DNA from: Ophiostoma sp. CBS 140.51
Lineage: Eukaryota > Ascomycota > Sordariomycetes > Ophiostomatales > Ophiostomataceae
Length of the DNA: 44,585 nt
Assembly (NCBI GenBank): GCA_029298735.1
Contig: JANSLP010000267.1
Location: forward strand, 1-44,585
Direction of reading: 5' to 3'
The position numbers and the translations under genes are program-made. Positions 10,480 to 20,933 of this stretch are shown here, one piece after another (within the stretch, counting starts at the first letter, position 1; the number at the start of each line of letters is the position of its first letter). The notes beneath the pieces are model-generated. The model made no database searches, was not told where the DNA came from, and worked only from the letters and a program-made list of their open reading frames with translations.

Positions 10480-11427
10480 ATGTACCGGCCTGCTCGGATC
10501 TTTATTGTAAGTCTAACATCAACGGCATTCACCCTCCTCCTCCACGAGGCTGACCTGCAGGCATGCACACAATGCAAGGCGCGCAAGGTGCGCTGTGACG
10601 GGGCTGCACCACAGTGTACAAACTGTGCGTCACGCGGTGTAGACTGTGTCTATGCGGCTGCCAGACAGTACCGAGGCAAAGGAAAAAAGGCAAAGTTAAA
10701 GGAGGTCACAGAAAAAGAAAGGTCAGCCACACAACAAATCGACCAACAGACAGCACGGCCACAACCAACAACAACACCATCCTCACCACCACAATCGACT
10801 GGTATCCCCGTCTCTTTACTGGATGCAGCAGCTCGAATACTTCACCAACAAAGATCAAGTCAAAATGTCCTCAACAACAATACATCTCCGTCACACTTCC
10901 CAACCTTTCTCCTCCCTGGCAACTTTGAGTCCCACATGACGCAGGTGCAGTCGAGTGTTGCTGCCGCCGATACGTCGACAACGCCTTTTACATCCATGAT
11001 GCCGCATCAGATTGCAAGGCGACTCCTTCATAATTCGTATGAAGAAATGCGAGTTGGGATGCCGTTCTTGGGTGAACTGCCCGAGATACTACGTCTACTC
11101 GACAGTCTGTTTGGCACGACCTCATCGCCGATACCGCCTGCCTCATCGGCACCAGCTTTTGCCCTCGTTAATACTGTCGTCGCTTTGGCTATCCGACATA
11201 AGATGGCTGCTGGTGCCGAGACGCAGATTTCTAGTATTGCAGCTGCATACTACAGGAATGCGACTCTGGTGACACATCATTTGATATTGCAGACGCCGAC
11301 ACGACTGTCAATACAAGCACTGAGAGCGATGGCTGCGTTTGCAGGAGGAACACCCGACCCATCAGCCCAGGCCATGCTGTTAGCAAATGCAGAGCAGCAG
11401 GAACGGATGATGGGGGGAAGTGTGTAA
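10480..11427 (+). CDS. Truncated Zn2Cys6 transcription factor
   Basis: Two exons, 10480-10506 and 10561-11427, give 297 aa. The 54-bp intron has GTAAGT, a GCTGAC branch and CAG. It keeps the frame open, so an unspliced reading looks intact, but only splicing puts MYRPARIFI directly before the zinc cluster. The cysteines are 11, 14, 21, 28, 31 and 38 (ACTQCKARKVRC...). After a Gln/Thr/Pro-rich linker, the first part of a fungal_trans-like domain follows and then stops abruptly at TAA (11425-11427), inside the helix where a 'GLH' element is expected. Normal relatives are about twice as long. The downstream DNA holds more decayed coding sequence, so this is probably a disabled gene. A product able to bind DNA but not regulate remains possible. 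Confidence 0.6.
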   Translation: MYRPARIFIVSLTSTAFTLLLHEADLQACTQCKARKVRCDGAAPQCTNCASRGVDCVYAAARQYRGKGKKAKLKEVTEKERSATQQIDQQTARPQPTTTPSSPPQSTGIPVSLLDAAARILHQQRSSQNVLNNNTSPSHFPTFLLPGNFESHMTQVQSSVAAADTSTTPFTSMMPHQIARRLLHNSYEEMRVGMPFLGELPEILRLLDSLFGTTSSPIPPASSAPAFALVNTVVALAIRHKMAAGAETQISSIAAAYYRNATLVTHHLILQTPTRLSIQALRAMAAFAGGTPDPSAQAMLLANAEQQERMMGGSV

Positions 11428-11716
11428 AGGGAAGCTTACAAAATATGGCAGCTAATGATAGATATGCTCAAAAGCGTGACGGACTACCAGTACCTCCAGC
11501 TGATTGAGCCCGAGTGGCGCATGTTGTCTGCGGGCCACGACATGCTGTTCCGGACGCACTGTCCGGACAGGTACTGCAGGACGACAATCAAATGGTCGGG
11601 TTTAACGTGGTTTAGTAAAAAGCGTACAATCAAAGATGTTTGATGTTGATGGAATGTGGACGACGTTGAATGCCGAGATGTTTCCGAAGAAGACCCAGTT
11701 TTATTTCAGCTTTGAC
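11428..11716 (+). pseudogene. Decayed coding remnant after truncated regulator
   Basis: Directly after the TAA at 11425 the same frame continues as protein-like sequence to 11643: REAYKIWQLMIDMLKS, then YQYLQLIEPEWRML and GHDMLFRTHCPDRYC. A frame change near 11640 is followed by DGMWTTLNAEMFP and FYFSFDKVRD, ending about 11731. These stretches look like real protein but I do not recognise the family. They may be the lost end of the Zn2Cys6 gene or a different broken gene joined to it. At least one stop and one frameshift interrupt them. Confidence 0.45.
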
Positions 11717-11731
11717 AAAGTTCGGGATTGA

Positions 11732-12243
11732 CACAGCTAAGGCTGGGAGAGAGCTGCGGCGGGCTGCGATGGCAGCTACGGCCCGCTAAAAATTGGCAAT
11801 GTCTTGGAGGGAATACTGGGTCGTTGGAAATGGAAACCTGGAGAAAGTGGACGAGAAAGTGGACTCGACGGCGAGGCCGATGTACAATTGAGAAGAAACA
11901 GGTTGGAACTGCCCTGCATGATATGGATTAATTAAGTAGAATAATCAGACAGCATAGATCAACATTGAAATTCCGACTGTCATCGAGGTGAACAATCGTA
12001 GTCCGCCAATCAACTCTTTAGAAATGCAACAGTCGCGGCGTGGTTGGCTCCTTCCTGCATGTGTCAGCGACACTGGCAGACTGCGACAAGGTACCTGCCA
12101 TTATGCGAGACGCGCATTTAGTTGCCATTGTCGAGTAAAAGGAACAGTGATGACGAGATAGCTAGTGATAGCTCCTCTTTAACCTTTTTTGCGTTGTCTT
12201 TTTCAATCAAAATTGTAAGCTTTCAATTCTTCACCTTCACACC
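11732..12243. other. Spacer before DyP peroxidase
   Basis: About 510 bp without an identifiable gene. It contains the upstream region of the peroxidase gene, ending in a CAATTCTTCACCTTCACACC leader just before the ATG at 12244. Confidence 0.4.
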
Positions 12244-13413
12244 ATGCCTGTGGTGAGCATTCGAGCTGCACGACCTACACGACTACACCTTCGATCTTGT
12301 ATACCCGTTGCGACAAGGCTTCCTCTAACTACACCAATACAACATCGCGTACTGTCAGTTACCGCACAACGTCCTCGCCAACGACGCGCTGTCCAGTCGA
12401 CATCCTCCCAACACACATCCTCCACGACGATGGCTTCTCCTCTCCATCCCCAACGCGTCGACGTGCCATTGACATCATCGGCCGTCTTTCTTGTCGTCGC
12501 TGCCAAGAGTGACATCGTTTCTGACGATGACGCCGCCACTATTCGCAGTGTCGTCTCGTCCGTCAACGACATTGCCAAAAACGTCGCCTTCCGTGACCCC
12601 TCGGCCGGTCTCGTCTGTACTGTCGGCATCGGCAGTCGCGTCTGGGATGCCGTCACAGGAGGGAAGCTACCTCGACCAGCAGAGCTTCACCCATTCAAAG
12701 AAGTCAAGGGCAAGAAACACACTGCTGTTAGCACACCCGGCGATTTACTTTTTCACATCCGTGCCGAACGCCGCGACATGTGCTTTGAGCTGGAGCGGCA
12801 GCTGCTCGATCAGCTGGGGGACTCAGTGACTGTTGTAGATGAGACAGTGGGTTTCCGCTACTTTGACAACCGCGACTTGCTGGGATTTGTCGACGGCACG
12901 GCCAACCCTACCGGCGACGATATCTCGGAGGCCGTGCTGATTGACGCCAACGACGTGTCCGGCAACAGCATCAACATTGTCGGCGGCAGCTACGTCGTCG
13001 TGCAAAAGTACCTGCATGCGATGCCCAACTGGCGGGCACTGTCGACAGAAAAGCAGGAAGCCATTATTGGGCGCACAAAACTAGACAATGTCGAGCTGGA
13101 CGATGCCGAGGGGGACAATGTCCAACGCTCCCACAAGACATTGAATACAATCGAAGACGACGAAACGGGAGCCGAGCTTGACATTCTACGGGACAACATG
13201 CCATTTGGTTCGCCCGGTGCCGGTGAGTACGGCACATACTTTATTGGCTACACGCGCCGCCTTTGGGTGATTGAAAAGATGTTGCAGCGCATGTTTGTCG
13301 GGGATCCGCCAGGTCTACACGACAAGCTGCTGGACTACTCCAAGGCGACGACAGGCAGTGTTTTCTTCATGCCGTCAATGGCCCTGTTGGATCGGATTGG
13401 GGCGGACGATTGA
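12244..13413 (+). CDS. DyP-type heme peroxidase
   Basis: An intronless gene of 389 aa. The peroxidase domain covers about residues 70-385 and resembles bacterial YfeX-like (class B) DyPs. The family motif GxxDG is present as GFVDG (214-218), with distal Asp217. The proximal heme ligand is probably His297 in QRSHKTL. The distal arginine is probably R338 in GTYFIGYTR. Residues 1-62 are an arginine-rich, acid-free extension (for example ARPTRLHLRS) that looks like a mitochondrial presequence. A second ATG at 12430 (M63, ACGATGGCT context) begins exactly where the enzyme domain starts, so cytosolic and mitochondrial forms may both be made. It uses H2O2 to oxidise dyes, phenolics or porphyrins and lies tail-to-tail with catalase. 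Confidence 0.9.
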   Translation: MPVVSIRAARPTRLHLRSCIPVATRLPLTTPIQHRVLSVTAQRPRQRRAVQSTSSQHTSSTTMASPLHPQRVDVPLTSSAVFLVVAAKSDIVSDDDAATIRSVVSSVNDIAKNVAFRDPSAGLVCTVGIGSRVWDAVTGGKLPRPAELHPFKEVKGKKHTAVSTPGDLLFHIRAERRDMCFELERQLLDQLGDSVTVVDETVGFRYFDNRDLLGFVDGTANPTGDDISEAVLIDANDVSGNSINIVGGSYVVVQKYLHAMPNWRALSTEKQEAIIGRTKLDNVELDDAEGDNVQRSHKTLNTIEDDETGAELDILRDNMPFGSPGAGEYGTYFIGYTRRLWVIEKMLQRMFVGDPPGLHDKLLDYSKATTGSVFFMPSMALLDRIGADD

Positions 13414-13872
13414 AGAGAGTCATTTGATACACAATTAGATAATAGATACGATATTTTGTACGTGTTTTGTGACAAAGATAATTTCAAGTGGTTTCGAGAC
13501 GACACCAGTGGAGGCAATTCTCTTGCTCTTAATGCCTAGTGAGCGTTACATTAGTTGATGTGATTTTAGAAATATTTCTCCATTTAATGCCCACTATCTC
13601 ACTCGGAATTCTCTCGGTGTCTTAATTGCACAGGCGTGTCCTGTACTTGTGATTCAATCGCACCTACGACTTAGAGCCCAAACAAGCAGGTATTCACAAC
13701 AGCAAAAGCAATCAAAACATTTGCAAAGAAGAGTAGTATTCGATATTGTTACTGTCAATCACAAGCCAATCTACTCGGAGTGTCCGACCATCAGTCAGTC
13801 TATCCAGTTAGCTGTTTCGATGTCGTCGATCACTGTTTATTGTTTTTCTGTCAATAGTTGTGTGCACATTTC
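13414..13872. other. Convergent spacer, DyP / catalase
   Basis: About 460 AT-rich bases between two convergent stop codons. It must contain both 3' ends. No gene or hairpin of note is seen. Confidence 0.5.
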
Positions 13873-15561
13873 CTACTGGTAAGGGAAGGCATCTCTCACA
13901 ATGTGAATGGTCGATCCGTTCGTGTCGTTGGTGCCGTTGGCGGCAGCAGCCTGCTTGGCCTGTGCCTGCTTGGCCTCAACACCAGCCTGGATCCGCTGGG
14001 CGAGGGTGACGTCCACCTTGGCAAAGAGTGCGTACACTTCTTGGAGGAGTGCAGCGTTCGTGACGCCCGCAATGTTGCCCGCCAGGTTCTCGACCAGACG
14101 GTCCTGGTGGCCCTGTTCGCGGCCCAGAACGTGCCACAGTGCCGTGGCCTGTTCGTAATCTTTGGGTCCCGGCGTCGTGGTAAAGTAGTTGCTCATCTCG
14201 CCAACCCACTTTTGGTGCTTGAGGGCAGCTTCCGACACGGCAGTCGCAGCCACAACCGATTTCTTAAAGGTCATCGGCCGCAGCATGGAGCCAATGTAAT
14301 TGGGGTCGTCGCCGTAGTTGTCAGAAAAATTCATGTAGCCGTCGCGCTGGGTCGGGGCATAGACAGGGGCGACAGCCTTGTTGGTCGGCAACATCTGGTA
14401 GTTGACACCGAGACGGTAGCGAGCCGCATCGGGGTACGCAAACATGCGGGCTTGGAGCACTGAGGAGGAGTTAGCAGAATATTATTGCGAGGTGTTATTT
14501 GAATAGAGAAGGGGGCCTACTCGGATCCGCCGACGCGCCCCAGCCGGGCACCATGTTGGACGGCGAAAACGCCGCCTGCTCAATATCGGCAAAGTAGTTG
14601 CGCGGGTTCGTGTTGATGGTTAGACGGCCAATCTGACGCAGCGGAAAGTCGGCATGCGGCCACACCTTGGTCATGTCAAAGATGTTGATGCGGTACCGCT
14701 CCGCCTCGGCCGGGTCCATGACCTGCACGAAAATATCCCACTGCGGGAAGTTGCCCTGCTCGACAGCGTCAAAGAGGTCTTGCACAAGATAATCCGGGTT
14801 CTCGCCGGCCACCTTGGTGGCCTCAGCCGCGTCCATGTTGTGCACACCCAGCCGCGACTTGATGTGCACCTTGATGTATTTGAAGCTGCCGTCCTCCTTG
14901 GTAAAGGTGTACGTGTGGCCGCTGTAGGCGTTCATCGTACGGATGGAGCGCGGGGTGCCGCGATCGCTAAACAGGTGCAGAATCTCGTGGATGCCCTCGG
15001 GGTTGCCCACGTGGAAATCCCAAAACATGTCGGCATTGGGCAGGTTCGTGCGCGGGTGACGCTTGTGTGAGCGGTTGAGCGACGGGAACTTGATGGGATC
15101 GCGGACGAAGAAGACGGGCTACAAAGTTAGCAGGGAGACATCAAATTATTTGAATAGAGTAGGCCCACCGTATTGTTGAAAACCCAGTCCAGGTTGCCCT
15201 CCTCCGTGTACAGCTTCATGGCCCAGCCGTGCACATCACGTGTCGTGTCGGCCGAGCCGCGCTCAGGGCCAACTGTCGACACTCTCAGGAGAACTTTGGT
15301 CTTTTTGCCGACCTCACTCAAAAAGTTGGCCGACGTCAAATCGCTGACATCGTGCGTCACTTCAAACTCGCCGTACGCACCGGCCGCCTTAGCGTGCACG
15401 ACACGCTCAGGGATACGTTCACGCGAAAAGTGAGCAAGCGTCTCAATGAGCTGGGTGTCTTGCAGCAGGACAAAGCCACCGCCCTGGCCGTTGCGTAGCT
15501 GGACACTGGTGGCATTGTTGGGGAGAGGGTTGCCCTCGGCGAGGGTGTACTGGCGGGACAT
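13873..15561 (-). CDS. Catalase (heme, clade-3-like small subunit)
   Basis: Three exons on the minus strand, 15561-15169, 15118-14521 and 14459-13873, give 525 aa. The introns are 50 and 61 bp, both with TGCTAAC branch sites. It splits H2O2 into water and oxygen. The active-site histidine is in RVVHAKAAGAYG (H56). The asparagine is in VFNNT (N129) followed by the hallmark PVFFVRDP, which is restored only by splicing. The proximal heme tyrosine is in RMFAYPDAARYRLG (Y339). No canonical C-terminal peroxisomal SKL signal is seen, as the end reads DAFPYQ. The core promoter probably includes ATATAAGACT at 15651-15660, about 95 bp before the ATG. Its placement next to DyP peroxidase and GMC oxidase suggests peroxide control for the locus. 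Confidence 0.93.
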
Positions 15562-15650
15562 TGTGAGGTGGGTGGTGGAGATGTAAAGATAAGTGTTGGA
15601 TGGTGAAGTGAGACGACAAAATTGAATCAAAGATAAGGGAGGAGAGATGC

Positions 15651-15660
15651 AGTCTTATAT
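15651..15660 (-). promoter_or_regulatory. TATA-like element of catalase
   Basis: On the minus strand the sequence reads ATATAAGACT, about 90-100 bp upstream of the catalase ATG. It is nearly the same as the ATATAAGACA upstream of the opsin-related gene. Confidence 0.4.
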
Positions 15661-16077
15661 GAATGTGTCTGACAAAAGGATGACTTCTGACAGGTCGATG
15701 AGACAGGCGTGGATCTCGTGTTGTTTATATGTCTTCTGTGTTTGGATGATATGGAGTCGACATGGAAGTCTCGGCGTCCACGGTGGTCCAACGGCGTTTG
15801 CTCCTTTATATGGTTTCTGTTGCCTTTCAAATAATTACCCTGGATAAGACCTTGAATACTTGTCTATTTCGGAGACAGTTCTGTTGTCAAATTTATTATT
15901 TATTAAATAAGTCGAAAGTATTTTAATTGTACCATTGATGTACATATTTTAGCAGCCCTTTATTTTTTCAATATGATTTATTTCCACATCTTGCTTTTTC
16001 AACGTCTTATTTTTCAAACCTTCCTTTTCACCCAACAGGGAAATTCCAGTCGTTCTCTCGTCTTGCAACACTCCGAA

Positions 16078-16091
16078 ATCTCGATCGAGAT
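16078..16091. promoter_or_regulatory. 14-bp perfect palindrome, possible operator
   Basis: ATCTCGATCGAGAT is fully self-complementary. It lies between divergent catalase and GMC genes, flanked by TCCG on both sides. Confidence 0.3.
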
Positions 16092-17509
16092 CCGACACAC
16101 CGATCTAGGTGACCATTTTGAGGAAGTTCCTTACGAAGCGACATGTAGATAATTAAGGGTGTCATACCATAGCCGTCATCTACAGCTGTCATCCACCGGT
16201 GACCTGGTGGTTAGCAGTATTTCGTTAGTTCGTTTGGCTCTGTTGGGACGAATTACATCGTCCCATGTACCGTAGTCAGGGCCAGACATAAGCCAGAGTC
16301 CAATGCCGCTCGATGTGACAGCGTGGACTCACCAAATTGTAACGGTCCGACGTCACAAGGGGACTGACAGTGAGTGGTGGGTGTCAGCCAGGGCGTCGTA
16401 TTGGATAAATCGGTATCGGTGTTGCAGCGTTTGTGTACTGCGCAGAAACATGCAAAGAGTACAACGACAACAGCTGTTTTCCACATATGCATCGGTGTAG
16501 TTTATTTACGGTGTTTTACGGCATGCATATGTGCGTGCAGAAAGATGCTGAGAAAAGTGCAGAGGCGAGTCAGTTAGCTCTTTACTGTAGAGTTTGACAG
16601 CGGCGAAATTGCGGGCGTCTTGAACAGGGGAAGTTTGCGAGCGCTGGCCACTGTCACATTTGTTCCTAAGTAAAGTAGCTGCGTAGAGGCGCATTTTTAT
16701 GCCATTTGTACCTCGGAGCTGAATTTTGGTGTGTTTTGGAGTGTTGCCAAATTCGCAAATACTTGCCGGAATATTCTCGGCGTTGACTGTGTTAGTGCTT
16801 GTCGTTCCTCTGTGGCGCTGGTTCGCAGCTGCCTCGTCCATAGTTCGGTGGCTTTAGCGATCTTCAGCGATCTTCAGTGAGTCATCAAGTGGATTTACAG
16901 GGACTTTTCAGGCGCTCACCCGGCACATTCCAGTGTCATCCAGCTTTATCTCGTTGCCTCCTCGCCTCAGTCCCAGTGGGTATCTCGGCAACTTTGGACA
17001 GGTTTACCAGTTTGGACAAAGATGCAACGCAACGCAAAGAGTTGCACAGCAGGGTGAGACGCTGATTCCAGCACAGCTCACTACGAGAAGTGCCATGTTA
17101 CCCACTAATTTGGTCTATTTTGGTGTCTGCAACGATCAATGGTCGCTGATTTCAGCCTCAATGTCATCAAGTTGACATTAACTCCAGTTGACGAGCCCAC
17201 AACTCGTGTGGCCAATCATGGGTTTCTTTGCCATCGGGCAGCCGTCGGACATCGTCCGCCTTCTCATCTTATTCCTCGTTTGAATTTTGGCTTCCCTCCA
17301 TTGATCCGGACACTCCGAATGCGATCTCGGTCGAGGAGATGGAAGTCGACAAACACGAAACATTGTCATGATCCACAAGTGAGCATGTGGAAGAGGAACA
17401 ACTCCAATGAAGGCGAGTGAGGGCGAGAAATGGAGAAGGAGCGGAGAGTCTACATCGACAATGGCATTTTGACATCAGGCAACAGAAACCTCTGCCTCAC
17501 GACAAGGTC

Positions 17510-17516
17510 TATATAA
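17510..17516 (+). promoter_or_regulatory. TATA box of GMC oxidoreductase
   Basis: TATATAA lies 232 bp before the ATG at 17748. It is followed by a nearly purine-free leader (about 17575-17745). Confidence 0.45.
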
Positions 17517-17747
17517 TCCAACGTTGCCTCGAGTTGTCATCAACATCTTTTGGCATCGCAACACAGAACACCATCTCATCATCTCTTCCTCACACTTCTT
17601 CATTAACTCTTCACGTCTTTATTATCTCTCATCTTTTCCTCCCATCTCAACCATCTTTAAGTAACATCTCCATCCCAACCAACTTACGCCCTTCACCTTC
17701 AGACCACTTTAATCAAAGGTACTCTCCCCTCAACAACCACCACCATC

Positions 17748-19484
17748 ATGGCTACCAACGGTCAGCATTTTGACTTTGTCATTGTCGGCGGCGGCACTGC
17801 CGGCAACGTCGTGGCCGGCCGTCTGGCCGAGAACCCCAATGTCAAGATCCTCATTGTCGAGGCCGGCTACGGCCAGCCCGAGGAGGTGGCCGACATCATG
17901 ACACCCGCCAAGGCCATGGACCTGCGTGGCACCCAGTACGACTGGGCCTACAAGACCACCATGGTCAAGCGCGACGACTATGAGCGCATTGAGAAGCCCA
18001 ACACCCGCGGTAAAGCTCTGGGCGGCTCGTCGTCGCTCAACTACTTTACATGGATCCCGGGCTCCAAGGGCACATTTGATTGGTGGGAGAAGTTTGGCGG
18101 CAAGGAGTGGACGTGGGACGAGCTGGTTCCCTACCTGCGCAAGTCTGCCACCTACCACGACGACGAGAAGCTGTACCCCAAGGACCTCCACAAGATTGGC
18201 GGCGGCGGTCCCCTGCCCATTGCCCACGCCGAGCTGCTGCCCGAGATGGCTGGGTTCCGCAAGGCCATCGAGGAAGCCTGGATCTCCATGGGCCAGCCCC
18301 TCACGGAAAACATTTATGATGGCGAGATGATTGGCCTGACCCACTGTGTCGACTCCATCTACCAGGGCAAGCGGTCCAACAGTGTGCTCTTTGTGCGCGG
18401 CAAGCCCAACATTACCATCCTGGCCCAGACCAACTCGAAGCAGCTCATTGTCGACCCGGCCACCAAGAAAGTCAGCGGCGTTACTGTCATTGATGCCTCG
18501 GGCAAGGAACTCACCTTTTACGCCGACCGCGAGGTCATTCTGTCTCAGGGCGTCTTTGAGAGCCCCAAGCTGCTGATGCTCAGTGGTATTGGCCCGGCTG
18601 CCGAGTTGGCCAAGCATAACATCCCTGTGATCGTTGACTCCCCCCAGGTCGGCCAGCAGCTCGTCGACCACCCGGCCGTGCCCTTTGTCCTGCGCGTCAA
18701 GGACGGCTTCGGCATGGACGACCACCTGCTGCACAAGGGCCCGCTTCAGGAGGCGTCTGTCACGGCCTACAATGCCAGCCGCACGGGTCCCCTGAGCTCG
18801 GGCAACTTGGAGGTCGTCGGCTTCCCCCGCATCGACTCATACCTCGAAAAGGACCCCGTCTATGTCGCCGCCAAGAAGGCCAATGGCGGTCTCGACCCCT
18901 TTTGCGCGCAGGGCCAGCCCCATTTCGAGCTCGACTTTGTTTCGGTCTTTGGCAGCGCCTTCCAGTGGCACTACCCCACGCCCAAGGTCGGCAACTACAC
19001 CAGTGTCGTTGTGGATCTCGTCCGGCCCGTCTCCAAGCCGGGCTCTGTCACCCTCAACAGCGCCAACCCCCTCGAGCAGCCCAACATCAACCTCAACTTT
19101 TTCGAGAGCGAGCTCGACATTATCGCCATGCGCGAAGGTATCCGATTCTCATACGATATGTTGACGAGAGGTGCCGGCTTCAAGGATTTGGTGGTGGCCG
19201 AGTTCCCCTGGGAGATGCCCCTGGACGACGACAAGGCCATGCGCCACGCCGTCCTTGACCGCTGCCAGACGGCCTTCCATCCCTGCGGCTCCAACCGTCT
19301 CTCGCAAAATATCCAGCAGGGTGTCGTCGACCCGGCTCTGCGCGTCCACGGCGTGACCGGTCTGCGTGTCATTGATGCTTCGATTATCCCTGAGATCCCC
19401 GACTGCCGCATCCAGAACTCGGTCTACATGATTGGCGAGAAGGGTGCCGATCTGATCAAGGCTGCCCACAAGGATCTGTACTAA
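17748..19484 (+). CDS. GMC-family FAD oxidoreductase
   Basis: An intronless gene of 578 aa, similar to alcohol oxidases, choline dehydrogenases and aryl-alcohol oxidases. The FAD motif GGGTAG is at 14-19 with the ribose-binding Glu38 (IVEAG). The first GMC signature region is KALGGSSSLN (89-98). The catalytic histidine is H511 in TAFHPCGSNRLS. The second active-site position is an asparagine (N557 in RIQNSVYM), which is common in dehydrogenase/oxidase members. No secretion signal is seen, so it is probably cytosolic or peroxisomal. Codon use is strongly C-ended and the start has a CCACCATCATGG context, both signs of high expression. It would oxidise an alcohol to an aldehyde or ketone, giving H2O2 if it is an oxidase, beside catalase and DyP peroxidase. 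Confidence 0.92.
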   Translation: MATNGQHFDFVIVGGGTAGNVVAGRLAENPNVKILIVEAGYGQPEEVADIMTPAKAMDLRGTQYDWAYKTTMVKRDDYERIEKPNTRGKALGGSSSLNYFTWIPGSKGTFDWWEKFGGKEWTWDELVPYLRKSATYHDDEKLYPKDLHKIGGGGPLPIAHAELLPEMAGFRKAIEEAWISMGQPLTENIYDGEMIGLTHCVDSIYQGKRSNSVLFVRGKPNITILAQTNSKQLIVDPATKKVSGVTVIDASGKELTFYADREVILSQGVFESPKLLMLSGIGPAAELAKHNIPVIVDSPQVGQQLVDHPAVPFVLRVKDGFGMDDHLLHKGPLQEASVTAYNASRTGPLSSGNLEVVGFPRIDSYLEKDPVYVAAKKANGGLDPFCAQGQPHFELDFVSVFGSAFQWHYPTPKVGNYTSVVVDLVRPVSKPGSVTLNSANPLEQPNINLNFFESELDIIAMREGIRFSYDMLTRGAGFKDLVVAEFPWEMPLDDDKAMRHAVLDRCQTAFHPCGSNRLSQNIQQGVVDPALRVHGVTGLRVIDASIIPEIPDCRIQNSVYMIGEKGADLIKAAHKDLY

Positions 19485-20363
19485 AGCTGGGAGCACCGAC
19501 AGGTGGTCCAGCTCTGATGAGTTGACGTACAATTATGTTTTATTGTTCTGATTTCCTTTGTCCGCTTTTCAGTTGATAGTTCTTACAAATAATCTAATGT
19601 TTCTTTAAATATACTATATTTTCCATGTCAACGTCAACAAGATTTTGATTACTTCGTTTTCCATTACGTATTTCTGACAAGTCCTTGGGCCAGGCACTGT
19701 TTTTAAGGTCTAACTCCTTCCACTTTCATCATTTCCAATCCTCTCTACCATAATATTTTTGTCAACAGCAACCACATTACAAACATTGACAACATCCAAA
19801 TCCGTAACACGGACGTGATACAATTCGCCATGTTGTCGAGAGATCATCGGATACAGACATTTGTCCGATGCAGAAGATGCCATGTTGGTGTGATATTCGG
19901 GGTCTAATCAATCGGCTCCAGATATGAAAGACCAGTTTTTCCACTTCTGGAACATTAATTTAGAGCTCCTCCCATAAGGCGATGTGAGGTTTCCCCGCGT
20001 TGTCTCCCAAAGGGGCATTTCCGAAATAGGCAAGTTTGACTGTGTAAGTGTGTGCGTACCTTTGTGTCTGAGCAGTATGTTGGAGCTAGTCACCTCGCCG
20101 TGTCGACGAACACCTGCTCTTTTTCTTTTTATGGATATTGTTTGTTCCCCTCACACAACACACCTCGCCTACTCATCGGCGTGTTGTCCGAAGTGGTCGG
20201 CCAAGTATCCGTGACGTAGTTGTCGTGTCATAATAAAACAGACAGCTCATCGCATGCAAACAATAACGCTTCATCATGACAAATTATCACAACAGATTAT
20301 CAGAACAGACAAACATTACGATTAAACACAACATTCAAACGCATTACCACACCCACCTTCACA
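19485..20363. other. Spacer, GMC to DUF3237
   Basis: About 880 bp without a convincing gene. The second half is the DUF3237 promoter, ending in an A/C-rich leader (ACACCCACCTTCACA) just before the ATG. Confidence 0.45.
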
Positions 20364-20870
20364 ATGGCCCCTACACTCGAGCCTTACTTTACCATGCGCG
20401 GCTACATGTCCAAGCAAAACAGCCACGATCTCAAGGCCATCTGGACGGGTCCCCATCGTGTGATTGTGCCCATCATCTCTGGTTTCCTGAAGGGCCCTAA
20501 CGGCTACGAGGCCGAGATTTTGCCCGGCGGCGGTGACTGGATTTTGAGGGACCCCTCAACGGGCGTTGCCCACTTGGATGTCCGCACCATGGCTCGCACG
20601 GCCGAGGGCCACAGCACGTACATCCACTACAGCGGTGTGCTCAAGATTGACGACAAGGCCGCGGCCGTCCTGTCTTGGGACCCGGCCGGCAAGACGACCG
20701 AGTACGGCGACCACCACTGGTTCTCGGGCCCGATTATGGAGACGAGCGACCCGGCGATGAAGTGGATTGAGGACACGCTGTGGGTGGGCGAGGGACACTT
20801 TGTGGTGGACGACAAGGGCTCGGCGGTGGAGTATGTCATCTACAAGGTTGGCAACAAAGCGTCAGCATAA
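20364..20870 (+). CDS. DUF3237 (UPF0311) family protein
   Basis: A single exon of 168 aa. The family core is clear: ILPGGGDWILRDPSTGVAHLDVR (about 52-74), then STYIHYSG, and a late GEGHFVVDDKG segment leading to a C-terminal VEYVIYKV. Its length fits the family, which folds as a small beta-barrel of unproven chemistry. No signal peptide or membrane segment is seen. It follows the GMC gene in the same direction and lies only 63 bp tail-to-tail from 3-hydroxyacyl-CoA dehydrogenase 1, so it is plausibly a pathway enzyme or lipid/small-acid-binding partner. I assign no reaction. Confidence 0.88.
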   Translation: MAPTLEPYFTMRGYMSKQNSHDLKAIWTGPHRVIVPIISGFLKGPNGYEAEILPGGGDWILRDPSTGVAHLDVRTMARTAEGHSTYIHYSGVLKIDDKAAAVLSWDPAGKTTEYGDHHWFSGPIMETSDPAMKWIEDTLWVGEGHFVVDDKGSAVEYVIYKVGNKASA

Positions 20871-20933
20871 TGCGTAGCAGGTAGATAATCTGATATGTCA
20901 TTGAATTTACGATTAATTGTATCTATGTTATCT

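Larger units (their letters stand above)
15562..17747. promoter_or_regulatory. Long divergent intergenic region, catalase / GMC
   Basis: About 2.2 kb, the largest gene-free block in the window. Short open frames at 16253-16492 and 16506-16841 have no recognisable protein character. A 14-bp palindrome ATCTCGATCGAGAT lies at 16078-16091. A TATA box is at 17510-17516, followed by about 180 bp of C/T-rich leader running to the GMC start. This is typical of strongly expressed fungal genes. Confidence 0.55.
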